Shown one piece after another: positions 18,260-27,257 of a stretch of DNA of 64,000 nt (positions are counted from its first letter, which is position 1; each line of letters opens with the position of its first letter). Position numbers and translations under genes: made by a program. This DNA is from Rhodococcus sp. SGAir0479 (lineage in GTDB: Bacteria > Actinomycetota > Actinomycetes > Mycobacteriales > Mycobacteriaceae): assembly GCF_005484805.1 (NCBI RefSeq), contig NZ_CP039432.1, forward strand, positions 2,232,001 through 2,296,000. The letters run 5' to 3'. Under the pieces are notes generated by a model. The model had not been told where the DNA came from and made no database searches. It saw nothing but the letters and a program-made list of their open reading frames with translations.

Positions 18260-19033
18260 TCACACCCGCAGCGCCCCCAGTGAAGCTTCGACGAGATCGA
18301 ATCCGAGTTCTGGGTGAATGGCACCGGTTCTGTCCATGCGGCCGAACCACGTACCGTCCGCCTCCGGGTGGGGGCCGACGACCCCCACCCGCCCGGCGCC
18401 GTACGGGGCAACGAGGGCTGCGGGCTGACCACCCGCATAGGTGGCCAGAATTTCCGCCTGCCCGCCCGCTATCCGGAATGCCGGCCCGTCCTGAAAGAAG
18501 AGGGTCTGCGCCGCCCCACGCCAGTTCACAGTGATCCGGGACGCGCCGGCGGTTTTCACCGTTGCGTCCGGAGCCGAGATATATCGCCAGGTGTCGCCCG
18601 GCAGGAGGCCGAACCCGGGAGTGGCGCCGGCCAGATATCCGCCGAGACAAAATCCTAGGTAGACGCCGCCGTCCCCGACATACCGTCGAACGATGTCGGC
18701 ATACTCGCTCATCGCCGCCCACCCCGTCGCCAAGGTCGGGCCACCCGGCTGCGCATAGACCGCTGCATTCGCGAGGGCGGAAGCGGTCAGCGGTGTCTGC
18801 TCGCCCGGCCCGACGTAGACGGTTCGGAAGTTGCGGGGGCAGTTCTGTAGCAGTGTCGCGACCGCCTCCGGGCAGCCCGGGGATGACGCGGGGCCGCGGT
18901 AGACCGCCGCCAACGGCCGCGATTCGGCACCTGCCCGCAGGGCCGGCACCGGGGCGGCCGAGGCGAACTTCGGTGTCAATGCCAGCGCGCACGCCGCGCC
19001 GACGCCGGTCAGAAACCCTCGCCGATCCACCAT
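18260..19033 (-). CDS. Tat-exported BPL_N-type amidotransferase-like protein
   Basis: A 257-residue protein with a twin-arginine signal (VDRRGFLTG, then a hydrophobic run and cleavage near ASAAP at 24-28), so probably folded in the cytoplasm and exported. The mature part matches the biotin-protein-ligase N-terminal (BPL_N) branch of class I glutamine amidotransferases. The nucleophile is C129 in LGFCLGGYLAG, and the H222/E224 dyad lies in GPHPEADG. ATG 19033 has GGGG 9 bases upstream; ATG 19039 is the alternative. It is a clear paralogue of the protein at 23409-24095, and the two flank the Pls synthetase. Function unknown; hydrolase or amidase action on the Pls product is my hypothesis. Confidence 0.85.
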   Translation of the reverse strand: MVDRRGFLTGVGAACALALTPKFASAAPVPALRAGAESRPLAAVYRGPASSPGCPEAVATLLQNCPRNFRTVYVGPGEQTPLTASALANAAVYAQPGGPTLATGWAAMSEYADIVRRYVGDGGVYLGFCLGGYLAGATPGFGLLPGDTWRYISAPDATVKTAGASRITVNWRGAAQTLFFQDGPAFRIAGGQAEILATYAGGQPAALVAPYGAGRVGVVGPHPEADGTWFGRMDRTGAIHPELGFDLVEASLGALRV

Positions 19034-19342
19034 CGTCATCGTCCCCTCACCGCTCGTCGCACCGTCCCCGCCTGTGACCGCGGTCTCAATTTTGCCCGAT
19101 AAAGGGTGAAAAATGGGGTGAAGTCCCGATGCGTCGTTATTTGCCGTAGCACTGACAGCGGGAATTCGGAGTCGCCGTCGAAGAGTCCCGCGACCAAAAC
19201 GCCCTATAGAACAGGCTAGTACTGAGCTGCGGAGATAACTTTCGTTACTTCGAACTTCGTTGTGATTCGGTGTCTTTCCGCACGCCCGCGACGGGACCTC
19301 GACGCCCGAGAACACTGCCGAACCTCGGCCGACGAATGCCCC

Positions 19343-19378
19343 TAACATTCCTGCGGCCAGACCTAGACGGACGTCTAG
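19343..19378 (+). promoter_or_regulatory. Putative promoter and operator of the Pls gene
   Basis: The 400-base divergent stretch 19034-19434 has no gene. It holds a -10-like TAACAT (19343-19348) and, just downstream, the inverted repeat CTAGAC-ggac-GTCTAG (19363-19378), 57 bases before the Pls ATG. The repeat overlaps the likely start of the transcript, so it could be a repressor site or a 5' UTR hairpin. Lower GC than its surroundings is also visible at 19080-19270. No regulator gene is adjacent. Confidence 0.4.
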
Positions 19379-19434
19379 TCTGCTTTCGGCGGTCGGGGGG
19401 CCGGAGTAACTCTTCGCACACACTGGAGTCTCCG

Positions 19435-22400
19435 ATGCACAATTTGGCAGTTTCGGAAGTGGACGACGCCGCTGCCCGACGGGAACGGTCGCGCCCGCGG
19501 CGCCTGAACCACGTTTTCGAGGATGCTTGCGACCGAACACCTTTCGCGTGGGCGCTCGAATGCGGCGAAACCGAGTTCACGTATGCCGAGCTGGACGCGA
19601 GTGCCAACAGGCTCGCCCATCTGTTGATCGATCACGGCATCGGAGTAGGTGCTCGGATCGCCCTTCTGCTCGAGCGGTCGCCGGCGACGTACATCGCGCT
19701 GCTCGCCTCGCTCAAGTCGGGCGCCACGTTCGTTCCTGTCGACCCGGGCGCCCCGCCGGATCGGATCGACTACATCATTTCCGACGCAGACGTCGATCTG
19801 GTGCTCACGTCGTCCTCCTTCGCGAACGCTCTCTCCGCGCTCGGCCGGCCCCGTCTCGAACTCGACACCCTTTCCGACAGTTGCCGCCGCTATCCGTCGT
19901 CCCGCCCGGTGCTCGACGTCCCCGCCGATCTCGACCCGGTGTGTTACGTGATCTACACCTCCGGATCCACCGGAAAACCCAAGGGCGTCGCGGTTGCCCA
20001 GTCGAGCATCTGCAACTTCCTCGACGTCGTTCCGGAAATCTACGACGTACAACCCACCGACCGCGTCTACCAGGGGATGACGATCTCCTTCGACTTCTCC
20101 ATCGAGGAGATCTGGCCGACGTGGGCGCGCGGTGCCACACTCGTGGCCGGCCCGACCGGGTCCGGACGACTGGGCGCCGATCTCGCCGATTTTCTCGAAG
20201 AGCGCCGCGTCACCAAGCTGTACTGCGTGCCGACCCTCCTCGCCACGATCCCCCGTGACCTTCCGCAGCTACGAACCATTCTCGTCGGCGGTGAGGCATG
20301 TCCGGGTGAGCTCGTCGAGCGGTGGTCGCGCCCGGGCCGGCGGATCCTCAACACCTACGGGCCCACCGAGGCCACGGTCACCGCAACCTGGGGCGAGCTG
20401 CTACCGGGGCGACTCGTCACCATCGGACGACCGCTGCCGACCTACTCGGTGGTGATCCTCGACGAGCATCGCGTTCCGGTCCCGGACGGGGAGATCGGTG
20501 AAATCTGCATCGGCGGACCCGGTGTCGCGCGCGGATACGTGGGCAGGCCCGAGCAGACGGCGGAGCGTTTCATCGTCCACCCGAGCGGCGGTGACGGAAA
20601 GCTCTACCGCACAGGAGATCTCGGCCGAATTGTCGAAGACGGTGAAATCGAGTACTTGGGACGGGCGGACAGCGAGATCAAGATCCGAGGCCATCGGGTG
20701 GACCTCGGGGAGATCGAGAGCGTCCTGCTCGAGGATCCCGAAGTCGCCACGGGCGTCGTGTCTCTCGTGGACGTCGCCGGCACAGGCGAGCTGGCCGCCT
20801 ACGTCTCCTTGCGTACCGGATCGCATCGGCCCGCGCGCGCCGGAGTGGACGGCGAATCCGTGCTCGTCGACCGTCTTCTCGACGCCCTCCACCGACGGCT
20901 ACCCCACTACATGATCCCGGCCTATCTCGACATCGTCGACGAGCTGCCGACCATGCCCAGCGGCAAAGTGGACCGGACCAGGCTGCCGGCACCCGGACGG
21001 CGCCGGAGTCTGCACCACGGCGGGCCCGTGGTCGCGCCGGCGACCGATCGCGAGAGCCGAGTACGCGCCGTGTGCGCCGACGTCCTGGGAGTGGACGCGA
21101 CCACACTGTCCGTGGAGTCCGACTTCTTCACGGAGTTGGGAGGGCACTCCCTGGCGGCGGCCAAACTCGTCTCCACACTGCGCGAGAGCGAGATTCGCGA
21201 GATCGGGCTCCGCGATGTGTATGCCCACCCGACGGTGCGTGCGCTCGCAGCCCGGCTCGACACCGTCGACGGCGCTCGTCGAGCATCCCCGCCCCGCGCC
21301 GAGGCACTCGGGCACGACGACGTTCCTGTCCGCCGGGCCGGGACGGTGCAAGCGAGCGCGTTGTTGTTTCTGCTCCTCGTCGTGACGCTTCCGGTGTCTG
21401 TCGTCTACAGCATTCACGGAGGTCGGCCGTCGTTCGTGGTTCTCCGCGATCTGTTGGTCGCGACGGTTCCCACCTATCTGGGTGTTCGATGGGTTCTGCC
21501 GGTGCTACTGGTCCGGCCCCTCTCGCGCGGCATCCGCCCCGGTCGCTATCCGCTGTGGGGAACGACGTATCTGAGGTTGTGGGCGGTGGACCGGTTGCTG
21601 GCCCTGTCGCCGAGTCCGGTGCTCGCCGGGTCGCCGATCATGGCCCCGTTCCTGCGCGCACTCGGGGCGAGGGTGGGCCGGGACACCGAGATCTGCACCG
21701 GCACGATCCCGCTGCCGGCTCTGGTCCGGATCGGCGACCGCGTCTCGGTCGGCTACAACACCGACCTGCGAGCGTGGCGGGTCGAGGCCGGCTGGGTGAT
21801 CGTCGGCGAAGTCGTCATCGAGGACGGCGCGTTCGTCGGTTCCGACAGCGTGCTCGAACCGGGGGCCCACATCGAGGTCGGCGCCATGCTCGCCGACCAG
21901 TCCGTGGTCGACGCCGACCGAACGCTACCCGCCCGCAGCCGGTATGCGGGATCTCCGTCTCGGCCCGTCGCCGCACTGAGCCCCGCTGTCGAAGCGATGG
22001 CCGCGGCACCACCGCCCCGATCGTGGTCGGCGCGCCTGTACGCGCTGTCGGTACTCGGCCTGGCCTCCCTCGAAGCGGCTGCCATCGCCGCCCTGTTCCC
22101 CAGTCTGATTCTGGTCTGGTACGTGCTTCTCACGTACGGCATGGTGTGGGCATTCATCGCAACGCTGGCATCCGGACCGCTCTACGTGCTCAGTGTGTGT
22201 GCCGTGGTGGCGGCCGGGAAACGAGTTCTGTTGCCCGACCCGCCCACCGGAACCCACAGTGCCCGTTCTACGCTGGGAATCCGTAAGTGGTTGGCCGACA
22301 AGCTGTTTCTCATGAGTCTGACCTACACCGGTTCTCTGTACGCGACGCTCTACACGGGGCCCTGGTTGCGTCTGCTCGGCGCCCGGGTCGGCCGCGGTGC

Positions 22401-23412
22401 CGAAGTGTCCACTGCCGCTCACATCGACCCGGACCTGCTCACGATCGGCGACGGGAGTTTCGTCGCGGACATGGCGAGCGTCGGCGGATCGTCGTTCTGC
22501 AACGGCTGGTTCACCCTCGACCACACCGTGGTCGGTGAGCGCGCATTCATCGGTAACGCGGCGCACGTTCCGGCCGGCGCCCGGACCGGAGACCGGTCGC
22601 TCGTCGGGGTCCTGACCGTTCCGCACGCCGATGGTGTCCCGGCCGATTCCTCCTGGCTCGGCTCACCTGCCATCCACCTGCCGGTGCGCCAGGACAGCGG
22701 AACCTACGACGAGTCGCAGACTTTCGCTCCCCCTCGGCAGGTTCTCGCGCACCGCTGGTTCATCGAGTTCTTCCGCGCGACCTTGCCGGCGACGTTGATC
22801 GGAGTCAGCTTGTTCTTCTACCTGCTGACGCTCTCGTTGACCGCGCGATCCCAGGGCCTGGCGGTGACGGTCCTGGTTGCGCCGCTGTTCGCTCTCGTCA
22901 CCGCGCTCGGCGTCGTCCTGTTCGCCGCCGCGCTCAAACGCAACATCGTGGGGGTCTACCGCCCGCGCGTGGAACCGCTGTGGGCACGGTTCGTCCGGCG
23001 AGCGGAATTCGCGACCGGCATCTACGAAGCGGCCGCGGTCCCGGTACTGCTCGACCAGCTCAGAGGGACGCCATTTCTGCCACTCGCTCTGCGTGGCTTC
23101 GGTGCCGACATCGGCAAGCGGGTTTGGATGGACACCACCTATCTGACCGAGTTCGACCTCGTACATATCGGCGACGATGCCGCCGTCGGCGCGAACGCGT
23201 CCCTGCAGACGCATCTGTTCGAGGACCGCGTGATGAAGATGTCGACCGTCACCGTCGCATCGGGTGCGACGGTCGGAACCCGCGCGATCGTGCTCTACGA
23301 CGCGACGGTCGGCCGTGACGCCACCCTCGGCACGCTGTCGCTCCTGATGAAGGGCGAGACGTTGCCGGACGAGACCCGCTGGAGCGGGATCCCTGCCGAG
23401 GCACTCCGATGA
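19435..23412 (+). CDS. Pls/PosA-type single-module NRPS (poly-amino-acid synthetase-like)
   Basis: A 1325-residue membrane NRPS with the architecture and length of epsilon-poly-L-lysine synthetase. The adenylation domain is at about 25-520: A3 YTSGSTGKPKG (174-184), A5 NTYGPTE (306-312), A7 YRTGDLGR (391-398), A10 lysine K511. The carrier domain has Ser572 in LGGHSL. Next comes the Pls-type C-terminal region: hydrophobic segments near 642-692, 868-925 and 1115-1165, alternating with three hexapeptide-repeat/C-like domains (about 743-840, 983-1078 and 1221-1320). No thioesterase is present. In the binding pocket D220 is followed by E224, which may suit a cationic amino acid (inference). ATG 19435 has GGAG 6 bases upstream. 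First gene of a three-gene overlapping operon. Confidence 0.9.
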   Translation: MHNLAVSEVDDAAARRERSRPRRLNHVFEDACDRTPFAWALECGETEFTYAELDASANRLAHLLIDHGIGVGARIALLLERSPATYIALLASLKSGATFVPVDPGAPPDRIDYIISDADVDLVLTSSSFANALSALGRPRLELDTLSDSCRRYPSSRPVLDVPADLDPVCYVIYTSGSTGKPKGVAVAQSSICNFLDVVPEIYDVQPTDRVYQGMTISFDFSIEEIWPTWARGATLVAGPTGSGRLGADLADFLEERRVTKLYCVPTLLATIPRDLPQLRTILVGGEACPGELVERWSRPGRRILNTYGPTEATVTATWGELLPGRLVTIGRPLPTYSVVILDEHRVPVPDGEIGEICIGGPGVARGYVGRPEQTAERFIVHPSGGDGKLYRTGDLGRIVEDGEIEYLGRADSEIKIRGHRVDLGEIESVLLEDPEVATGVVSLVDVAGTGELAAYVSLRTGSHRPARAGVDGESVLVDRLLDALHRRLPHYMIPAYLDIVDELPTMPSGKVDRTRLPAPGRRRSLHHGGPVVAPATDRESRVRAVCADVLGVDATTLSVESDFFTELGGHSLAAAKLVSTLRESEIREIGLRDVYAHPTVRALAARLDTVDGARRASPPRAEALGHDDVPVRRAGTVQASALLFLLLVVTLPVSVVYSIHGGRPSFVVLRDLLVATVPTYLGVRWVLPVLLVRPLSRGIRPGRYPLWGTTYLRLWAVDRLLALSPSPVLAGSPIMAPFLRALGARVGRDTEICTGTIPLPALVRIGDRVSVGYNTDLRAWRVEAGWVIVGEVVIEDGAFVGSDSVLEPGAHIEVGAMLADQSVVDADRTLPARSRYAGSPSRPVAALSPAVEAMAAAPPPRSWSARLYALSVLGLASLEAAAIAALFPSLILVWYVLLTYGMVWAFIATLASGPLYVLSVCAVVAAGKRVLLPDPPTGTHSARSTLGIRKWLADKLFLMSLTYTGSLYATLYTGPWLRLLGARVGRGAEVSTAAHIDPDLLTIGDGSFVADMASVGGSSFCNGWFTLDHTVVGERAFIGNAAHVPAGARTGDRSLVGVLTVPHADGVPADSSWLGSPAIHLPVRQDSGTYDESQTFAPPRQVLAHRWFIEFFRATLPATLIGVSLFFYLLTLSLTARSQGLAVTVLVAPLFALVTALGVVLFAAALKRNIVGVYRPRVEPLWARFVRRAEFATGIYEAAAVPVLLDQLRGTPFLPLALRGFGADIGKRVWMDTTYLTEFDLVHIGDDAAVGANASLQTHLFEDRVMKMSTVTVASGATVGTRAIVLYDATVGRDATLGTLSLLMKGETLPDETRWSGIPAEALR

Positions 23413-24095
23413 GGGGGGCGGATCGTCCACTCGCGCTCGTCTATCGCGGACGGGCGACGTTGCCGGGCTGCGCCGAATCCGTGGCCGAACTCCTGCGGCG
23501 CAGCCGGTGGAACTTCGATGTCCGGTATGTCGGCCCACGCGAACGTCTTCCGCTCACCGTCGACGTACTCGCCGGGGCCGCGCTCTACGCACAGCCGGGT
23601 GGCGGGACGCTGCGCCCCGCGTGGCGCCGGATGCGTCCGTATGACGAGGCACTTCGCGACTTCGTCGCCGCCGGCGGCCGGTACCTCGGCTTCTGCCTCG
23701 GCGGCTACCTCGCCGGCGCCACTCCCGGTTTCGACCTGCTCCCCGGTGACACCGACCGCTACATCAGCTCGAAGGCCGCCACCGTACACTCCGCTCGCCC
23801 CACCGTGGTGGCAGTCGATTGGCGACACCGCCGGCGCCACATGTACTTCCAGGACGGAGCTGTCTTCCGGGTGGATCGATACGCGCCCGGACTCGACGTC
23901 ATCGCCACCTATCCCAACGGGGAGATCGCGGCCCTGGCAACCGACTACGGAAACGGGCGGGTCGCCGCCGTCGGACCGCACCCGGAGGCCGATCGCGACT
24001 GGTTTGCGGACGCCGACTTGTCTCGACCTGCCGACGACACCCGCGACGCGGGGCTGGAACTAGTGGATGCGGTGATGATCCGACATGAGCGCTGA
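23409..24095 (+). CDS. Cytoplasmic BPL_N-type amidotransferase-like protein
   Basis: A 228-residue paralogue of the Tat-exported protein at 18260-19033, sharing YAQPGGG/TL, YLGFCLGGYLAGATPGF and VGPHPEAD. The class I amidotransferase triad is intact: C96, H191 and E193. It has no signal peptide, so it should stay in the cytoplasm. The ATG overlaps the Pls stop by 4 bases, a strong sign of co-translation with the synthetase. Its role is unknown; it could process, release or amidate the Pls product on the inner side of the membrane, but this is inference. Confidence 0.85.
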   Translation: MRGADRPLALVYRGRATLPGCAESVAELLRRSRWNFDVRYVGPRERLPLTVDVLAGAALYAQPGGGTLRPAWRRMRPYDEALRDFVAAGGRYLGFCLGGYLAGATPGFDLLPGDTDRYISSKAATVHSARPTVVAVDWRHRRRHMYFQDGAVFRVDRYAPGLDVIATYPNGEIAALATDYGNGRVAAVGPHPEADRDWFADADLSRPADDTRDAGLELVDAVMIRHER

Positions 24096-25332
24096 CATGG
24101 ACAACGTCGACACGTCCACCCCGACCGGACCGCCAATCGTCCGGAGGGTCGACAGAAGTGAGCGACTGACCGCGATCGACGCGGTACGCGGGCTCGCGGT
24201 GTTCGGCATGATCGCGGTGCACTCCCTCCCCGCCTACGACGAAACCACCGGCGAGCCGACGTGGACGTACAGCCTGGCAGCCGGACGCGCATCGGCCGTC
24301 TTCGCAGTCCTGGCCGGAGTCGGTATTGCGTTCCTGTCCCGGCGGCGGCGCCAGACTCGCGGCGTCGAGGCGCGATCGATCGCCTGGGCGCTGGCCGCGC
24401 GCGCTGTCACGATCGCAGCGATCGGACTCGCGCTCGGTTTCACCGACAGCACGTACGGCGTCGTCATCCTCGTCGCGTACGGCGCGATGTTCTTCCTCGC
24501 AATACCGTTGATCTATCTGAGCACCCGGGTTCTCGCGGTGGTCACCGTGGTGCTGACGGTGGGCACTCCCCTCCTCAGCCAGGTGCTGCGACCGGCACTG
24601 CCGCAGCGCTTCGACGCCCAGTTGTCGTTCGGTCTCCTGTGGGACGATCCCGCGCGGTTCCTCTCCGACGTCATGTTCACCGGTGAATTCCCGGCACTGG
24701 TGTGGACGAGCTACGTGTGCCTCGGCCTCCTGGTCGGGCGACTCTCGCTGACCTCACTGCGCACCGCCGTCACACTGGCCGCGGCCGGACTGTCGATGAT
24801 GGTGTCGGCGATGCTGGCGTCGAAGGCGATCCTGGGGCCGGTCGGTGGCCGGACGCGACTCGAGTGGGTCATGGCTCCCGATCCGAACCGAACCGTCGAC
24901 GAGTTCCTCACCTTCGGCGCCGACGGCACCGTACCCACGAACTCCTGGTGGTGGCTCGGCCTTTCGGCCCCACACACCGGAACCCCGCTGGACCTCCTGG
25001 CGACCATGGGCAGCGCCCTGCTCGTCCTCGGCGGGTGCCTCGCGCTGACGCACGTGACCCGGCCGTTCTGGTCCACCGTCGTCCGCACAATTCTCGCCCC
25101 GCTGGCGGCGGTGGGCAGCATGTCGCTCACGGTCTACGTCGGCCACATCCTCTTCGTGAACTCGGACTTCGACCATTACGGCCCGACGGAGGGTTACGTC
25201 CGTCAAGCGGTGGTCATCGTCCTGCTGGCACTGGCGTGGCGCGCCACCGCAGGTCGGGGTCCCCTCGAGGGCCTCGTCCGGGCCGTGACGACGCGGGTCC
25301 GAGCGAACGTGATCGCGAGGGGGCACCCATGA
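24085..25332 (+). CDS. Multi-pass membrane acyltransferase-like protein (DUF418/HGSNAT-like)
   Basis: A 415-residue protein with about ten hydrophobic helices. It opens with RLTAIDAVRGLAVFGMIAVHS, the hallmark first helix of the DUF1624/DUF418 and heparan-alpha-glucosaminide N-acetyltransferase superfamily. The conserved His on helix 1 is present. Such proteins move acyl groups across the membrane, although many DUF418 members have no known substrate. The gene overlaps the preceding one by 11 bases, so it belongs to the Pls operon. An ATG at 24097 is an alternative start. N-acylation of the Pls product is a reasonable but untested role. Confidence 0.8.
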   Translation: MSADMDNVDTSTPTGPPIVRRVDRSERLTAIDAVRGLAVFGMIAVHSLPAYDETTGEPTWTYSLAAGRASAVFAVLAGVGIAFLSRRRRQTRGVEARSIAWALAARAVTIAAIGLALGFTDSTYGVVILVAYGAMFFLAIPLIYLSTRVLAVVTVVLTVGTPLLSQVLRPALPQRFDAQLSFGLLWDDPARFLSDVMFTGEFPALVWTSYVCLGLLVGRLSLTSLRTAVTLAAAGLSMMVSAMLASKAILGPVGGRTRLEWVMAPDPNRTVDEFLTFGADGTVPTNSWWWLGLSAPHTGTPLDLLATMGSALLVLGGCLALTHVTRPFWSTVVRTILAPLAAVGSMSLTVYVGHILFVNSDFDHYGPTEGYVRQAVVIVLLALAWRATAGRGPLEGLVRAVTTRVRANVIARGHP

Positions 25333-25341
25333 GCGCCCCCG

Positions 25342-26133
25342 TCAGGAGACGGCGTTCCCGGAGCGGCTGAACGTGAGGTCGCCCAGGTCGGCCTCGGCAA
25401 CCTCGAACGGCATCCGCAACACGGTGGCGGTCGCCCACCCGTCATGGAGGAGTACGGCGTCGCTGTCGCCGGAACTGTCGATTTCCACCTTCCGAAACGT
25501 CACGGTCACCGCACGCGACTCGTCCCCGTTCTCCTCGACGTCGCCGATCTCGGCCTGCACTGCACCGAACTCCGCCAGCGGGGCAGCACGCAATCCGAGC
25601 AGGCCGTCGATCGGGACATCCGGGATGTTCACGTTGAGCACCCTCCCGGGCGCTGCGTGCTCGACGGCCCATCGAACTGCGTGCGACGCGACGGCCTCCG
25701 CCGTCTCCCAGTCGGACGGTGAGGGCTGGTCGAGCGACAGCGCCACGCCGCGGGCGCCGTGCGCGGCCGCGGTCAGAACGGCGCCGACCGTTCCGGAGTG
25801 GAGGATCGCATGCCCCGTGTTGGGTCCGAGATTGATGCCGGACAACACGAGGTCCGGCGCCGGGCCGAAAGCCCCGTGCGCTGCGACGAAGGCGATCATC
25901 GCGGGTGAGGCTTCCACCGCGAGCACCTCCACCCCGGGCAGGTCCGGCATGGTCCGGCGCGAGAGCATGAGCTTTCCGTCGTCCTCGAGAGCGGACAACG
26001 ACGCACTCGCACCGCTGCGCTCCACATGCGGCGCGGCCACCTGCACCTCGAGACCGGCGGCGACCGCGACGCGGGCCAGAACTGCGAGGCCCGGACTGTC
26101 GATTCCGTCGTCGTTGACGATGAGTGCCCTCAT
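25342..26133 (-). CDS. surE: 5'/3'-nucleotidase SurE
   Basis: SurE is a metal-dependent survival phosphatase acting on nucleoside 5'- and 3'-monophosphates. The 263-residue protein starts with the canonical RALIVNDDGIDSPGL, where D8 and D9 are metal ligands. It continues with ERSGASASLS and SGINLGPNTGHAILHSGTVGA. The ATG at 26133 overlaps the stop of the upstream PfkB-kinase gene (ATGA), showing coupling. It converges with the Pls operon, with only 9 bases between stops. Confidence 0.94.
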   Translation of the reverse strand: MRALIVNDDGIDSPGLAVLARVAVAAGLEVQVAAPHVERSGASASLSALEDDGKLMLSRRTMPDLPGVEVLAVEASPAMIAFVAAHGAFGPAPDLVLSGINLGPNTGHAILHSGTVGAVLTAAAHGARGVALSLDQPSPSDWETAEAVASHAVRWAVEHAAPGRVLNVNIPDVPIDGLLGLRAAPLAEFGAVQAEIGDVEENGDESRAVTVTFRKVEIDSSGDSDAVLLHDGWATATVLRMPFEVAEADLGDLTFSRSGNAVS

Positions 26134-27104
26134 GCCCCGTCCCTCCGCAGACGACGTACCTGTACGTTCTCGACCATCCGCTCGACGGCCTGCCGCTGGC
26201 CGGTCGCCAGCCCGCGCCGGGTCACATTCACCGCTCCCGACGCTGCGCCGAGTCGCAGCGCATCCTCGATCGGTTTGCCCGCCGCATGGGCGGCCGCCAG
26301 ACCGGCCGTCATGGAGTCGCCGGCGCCGCGATGGTCGACCGGCTTCACGGGCGGCGCCTCCACTTCCCAGACCTCGCCCTGGTGCAGTGCGATGGCAGGG
26401 TCCGCGGCACGGGAGATCACGACGGACCCGGCACCCTCCTCGTGGAGGGACTTCATCGCCTCGATCAGATCGTCCAGATCCTCGGACGCGGCGCGCCCGC
26501 ATTCGATGAGGTCCTCGTGGCTCACCTTGAGCAGCGACACCCCGCCTTCGAGCGCGGCGGTGAGGGTAGCTCCCGAGAGATCCGCGACGACAGGGATCTT
26601 CAGTGCCGACAGATCGGAACACAGTCGGGTGTAGAGCTCGACGGGCACTGCCTCGTCGCAGTGCGGACCGCCGAGGATCGCCACATCGGCCGCCATGCCC
26701 GCAGCGAGGGAAGCGCTGAACAGATCGTCGGTCTCGTGGCGCGTGAGGGTCGGTGGTGGGACGTCCACGACCACTTCGCGCTCACCCGCGCGGCGGTCGT
26801 GAATGTACGAACCGTTGTCTCGCGCGGTGGCGACCGGGTGCACCGTGAGACCTTCGCGGCGGATCAGGTCCACGAGAATGCCGCCCGGTTCGCCCCCGAA
26901 AGGTCCGCACAGGTGGACGTCCATGCCGAGAATCGCGGCCATCCGACCGATCCAGAACCCCTGTCCACCGGGATGTACATGTAACTCGTTGCCCCCGTTG
27001 GGGGCCGCCTCGACGGTGACGGTGAGGAGTGGCGACGGCGCGAAGACGAACGCATTGGTGCCCGCACCCTCGTCGGAAGCGTGATCGTCGGTGTCTGAAT
27101 CCAT
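26130..27104 (-). CDS. PfkB-family sugar/nucleoside kinase
   Basis: A 324-residue PfkB/ribokinase-superfamily kinase. The C-terminal signature DHRGAGDSMTAGL contains the anion hole and catalytic Asp, and GGQGFWIGRMAAILG near residue 47 matches PfkB signature 1. Closest in style to 1-phosphofructokinase/tagatose-6-P kinase, but the substrate cannot be set from sequence. It overlaps surE by 4 bases, so a phosphorylating and a dephosphorylating enzyme are made together. The N-terminal ~15 residues are acidic and probably disordered. Confidence 0.88.
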   Translation of the reverse strand: MDSDTDDHASDEGAGTNAFVFAPSPLLTVTVEAAPNGGNELHVHPGGQGFWIGRMAAILGMDVHLCGPFGGEPGGILVDLIRREGLTVHPVATARDNGSYIHDRRAGEREVVVDVPPPTLTRHETDDLFSASLAAGMAADVAILGGPHCDEAVPVELYTRLCSDLSALKIPVVADLSGATLTAALEGGVSLLKVSHEDLIECGRAASEDLDDLIEAMKSLHEEGAGSVVISRAADPAIALHQGEVWEVEAPPVKPVDHRGAGDSMTAGLAAAHAAGKPIEDALRLGAASGAVNVTRRGLATGQRQAVERMVENVQVRRLRRDGA

Positions 27105-27196
27105 GTCGGTCAGGTACCCAGCCGGGCCTCGCCTTACACGCGCTCACCGGCCACGGGTGCCGCTTCGGGCGAGCGACGGGACTCGTGCGCGTAACG

Positions 27197-27214
27197 GCGG
27201 GCGGAATTGCCCGC
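27197..27214 (-). terminator. Possible terminator of the sulfate transporter operon
   Basis: GCGGGC (27197-27202) pairs with GCCCGC (27209-27214) around GGAATT, 43 bases downstream of the cysA stop on the minus strand. No T tract follows, so support is limited. The rest of 27105-27257 shows no other feature. Confidence 0.35.
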
Positions 27215-27257
27215 GCCGACAACGGCTCTCACCGGGACGGCGCGGGCGCCTTTCCGC

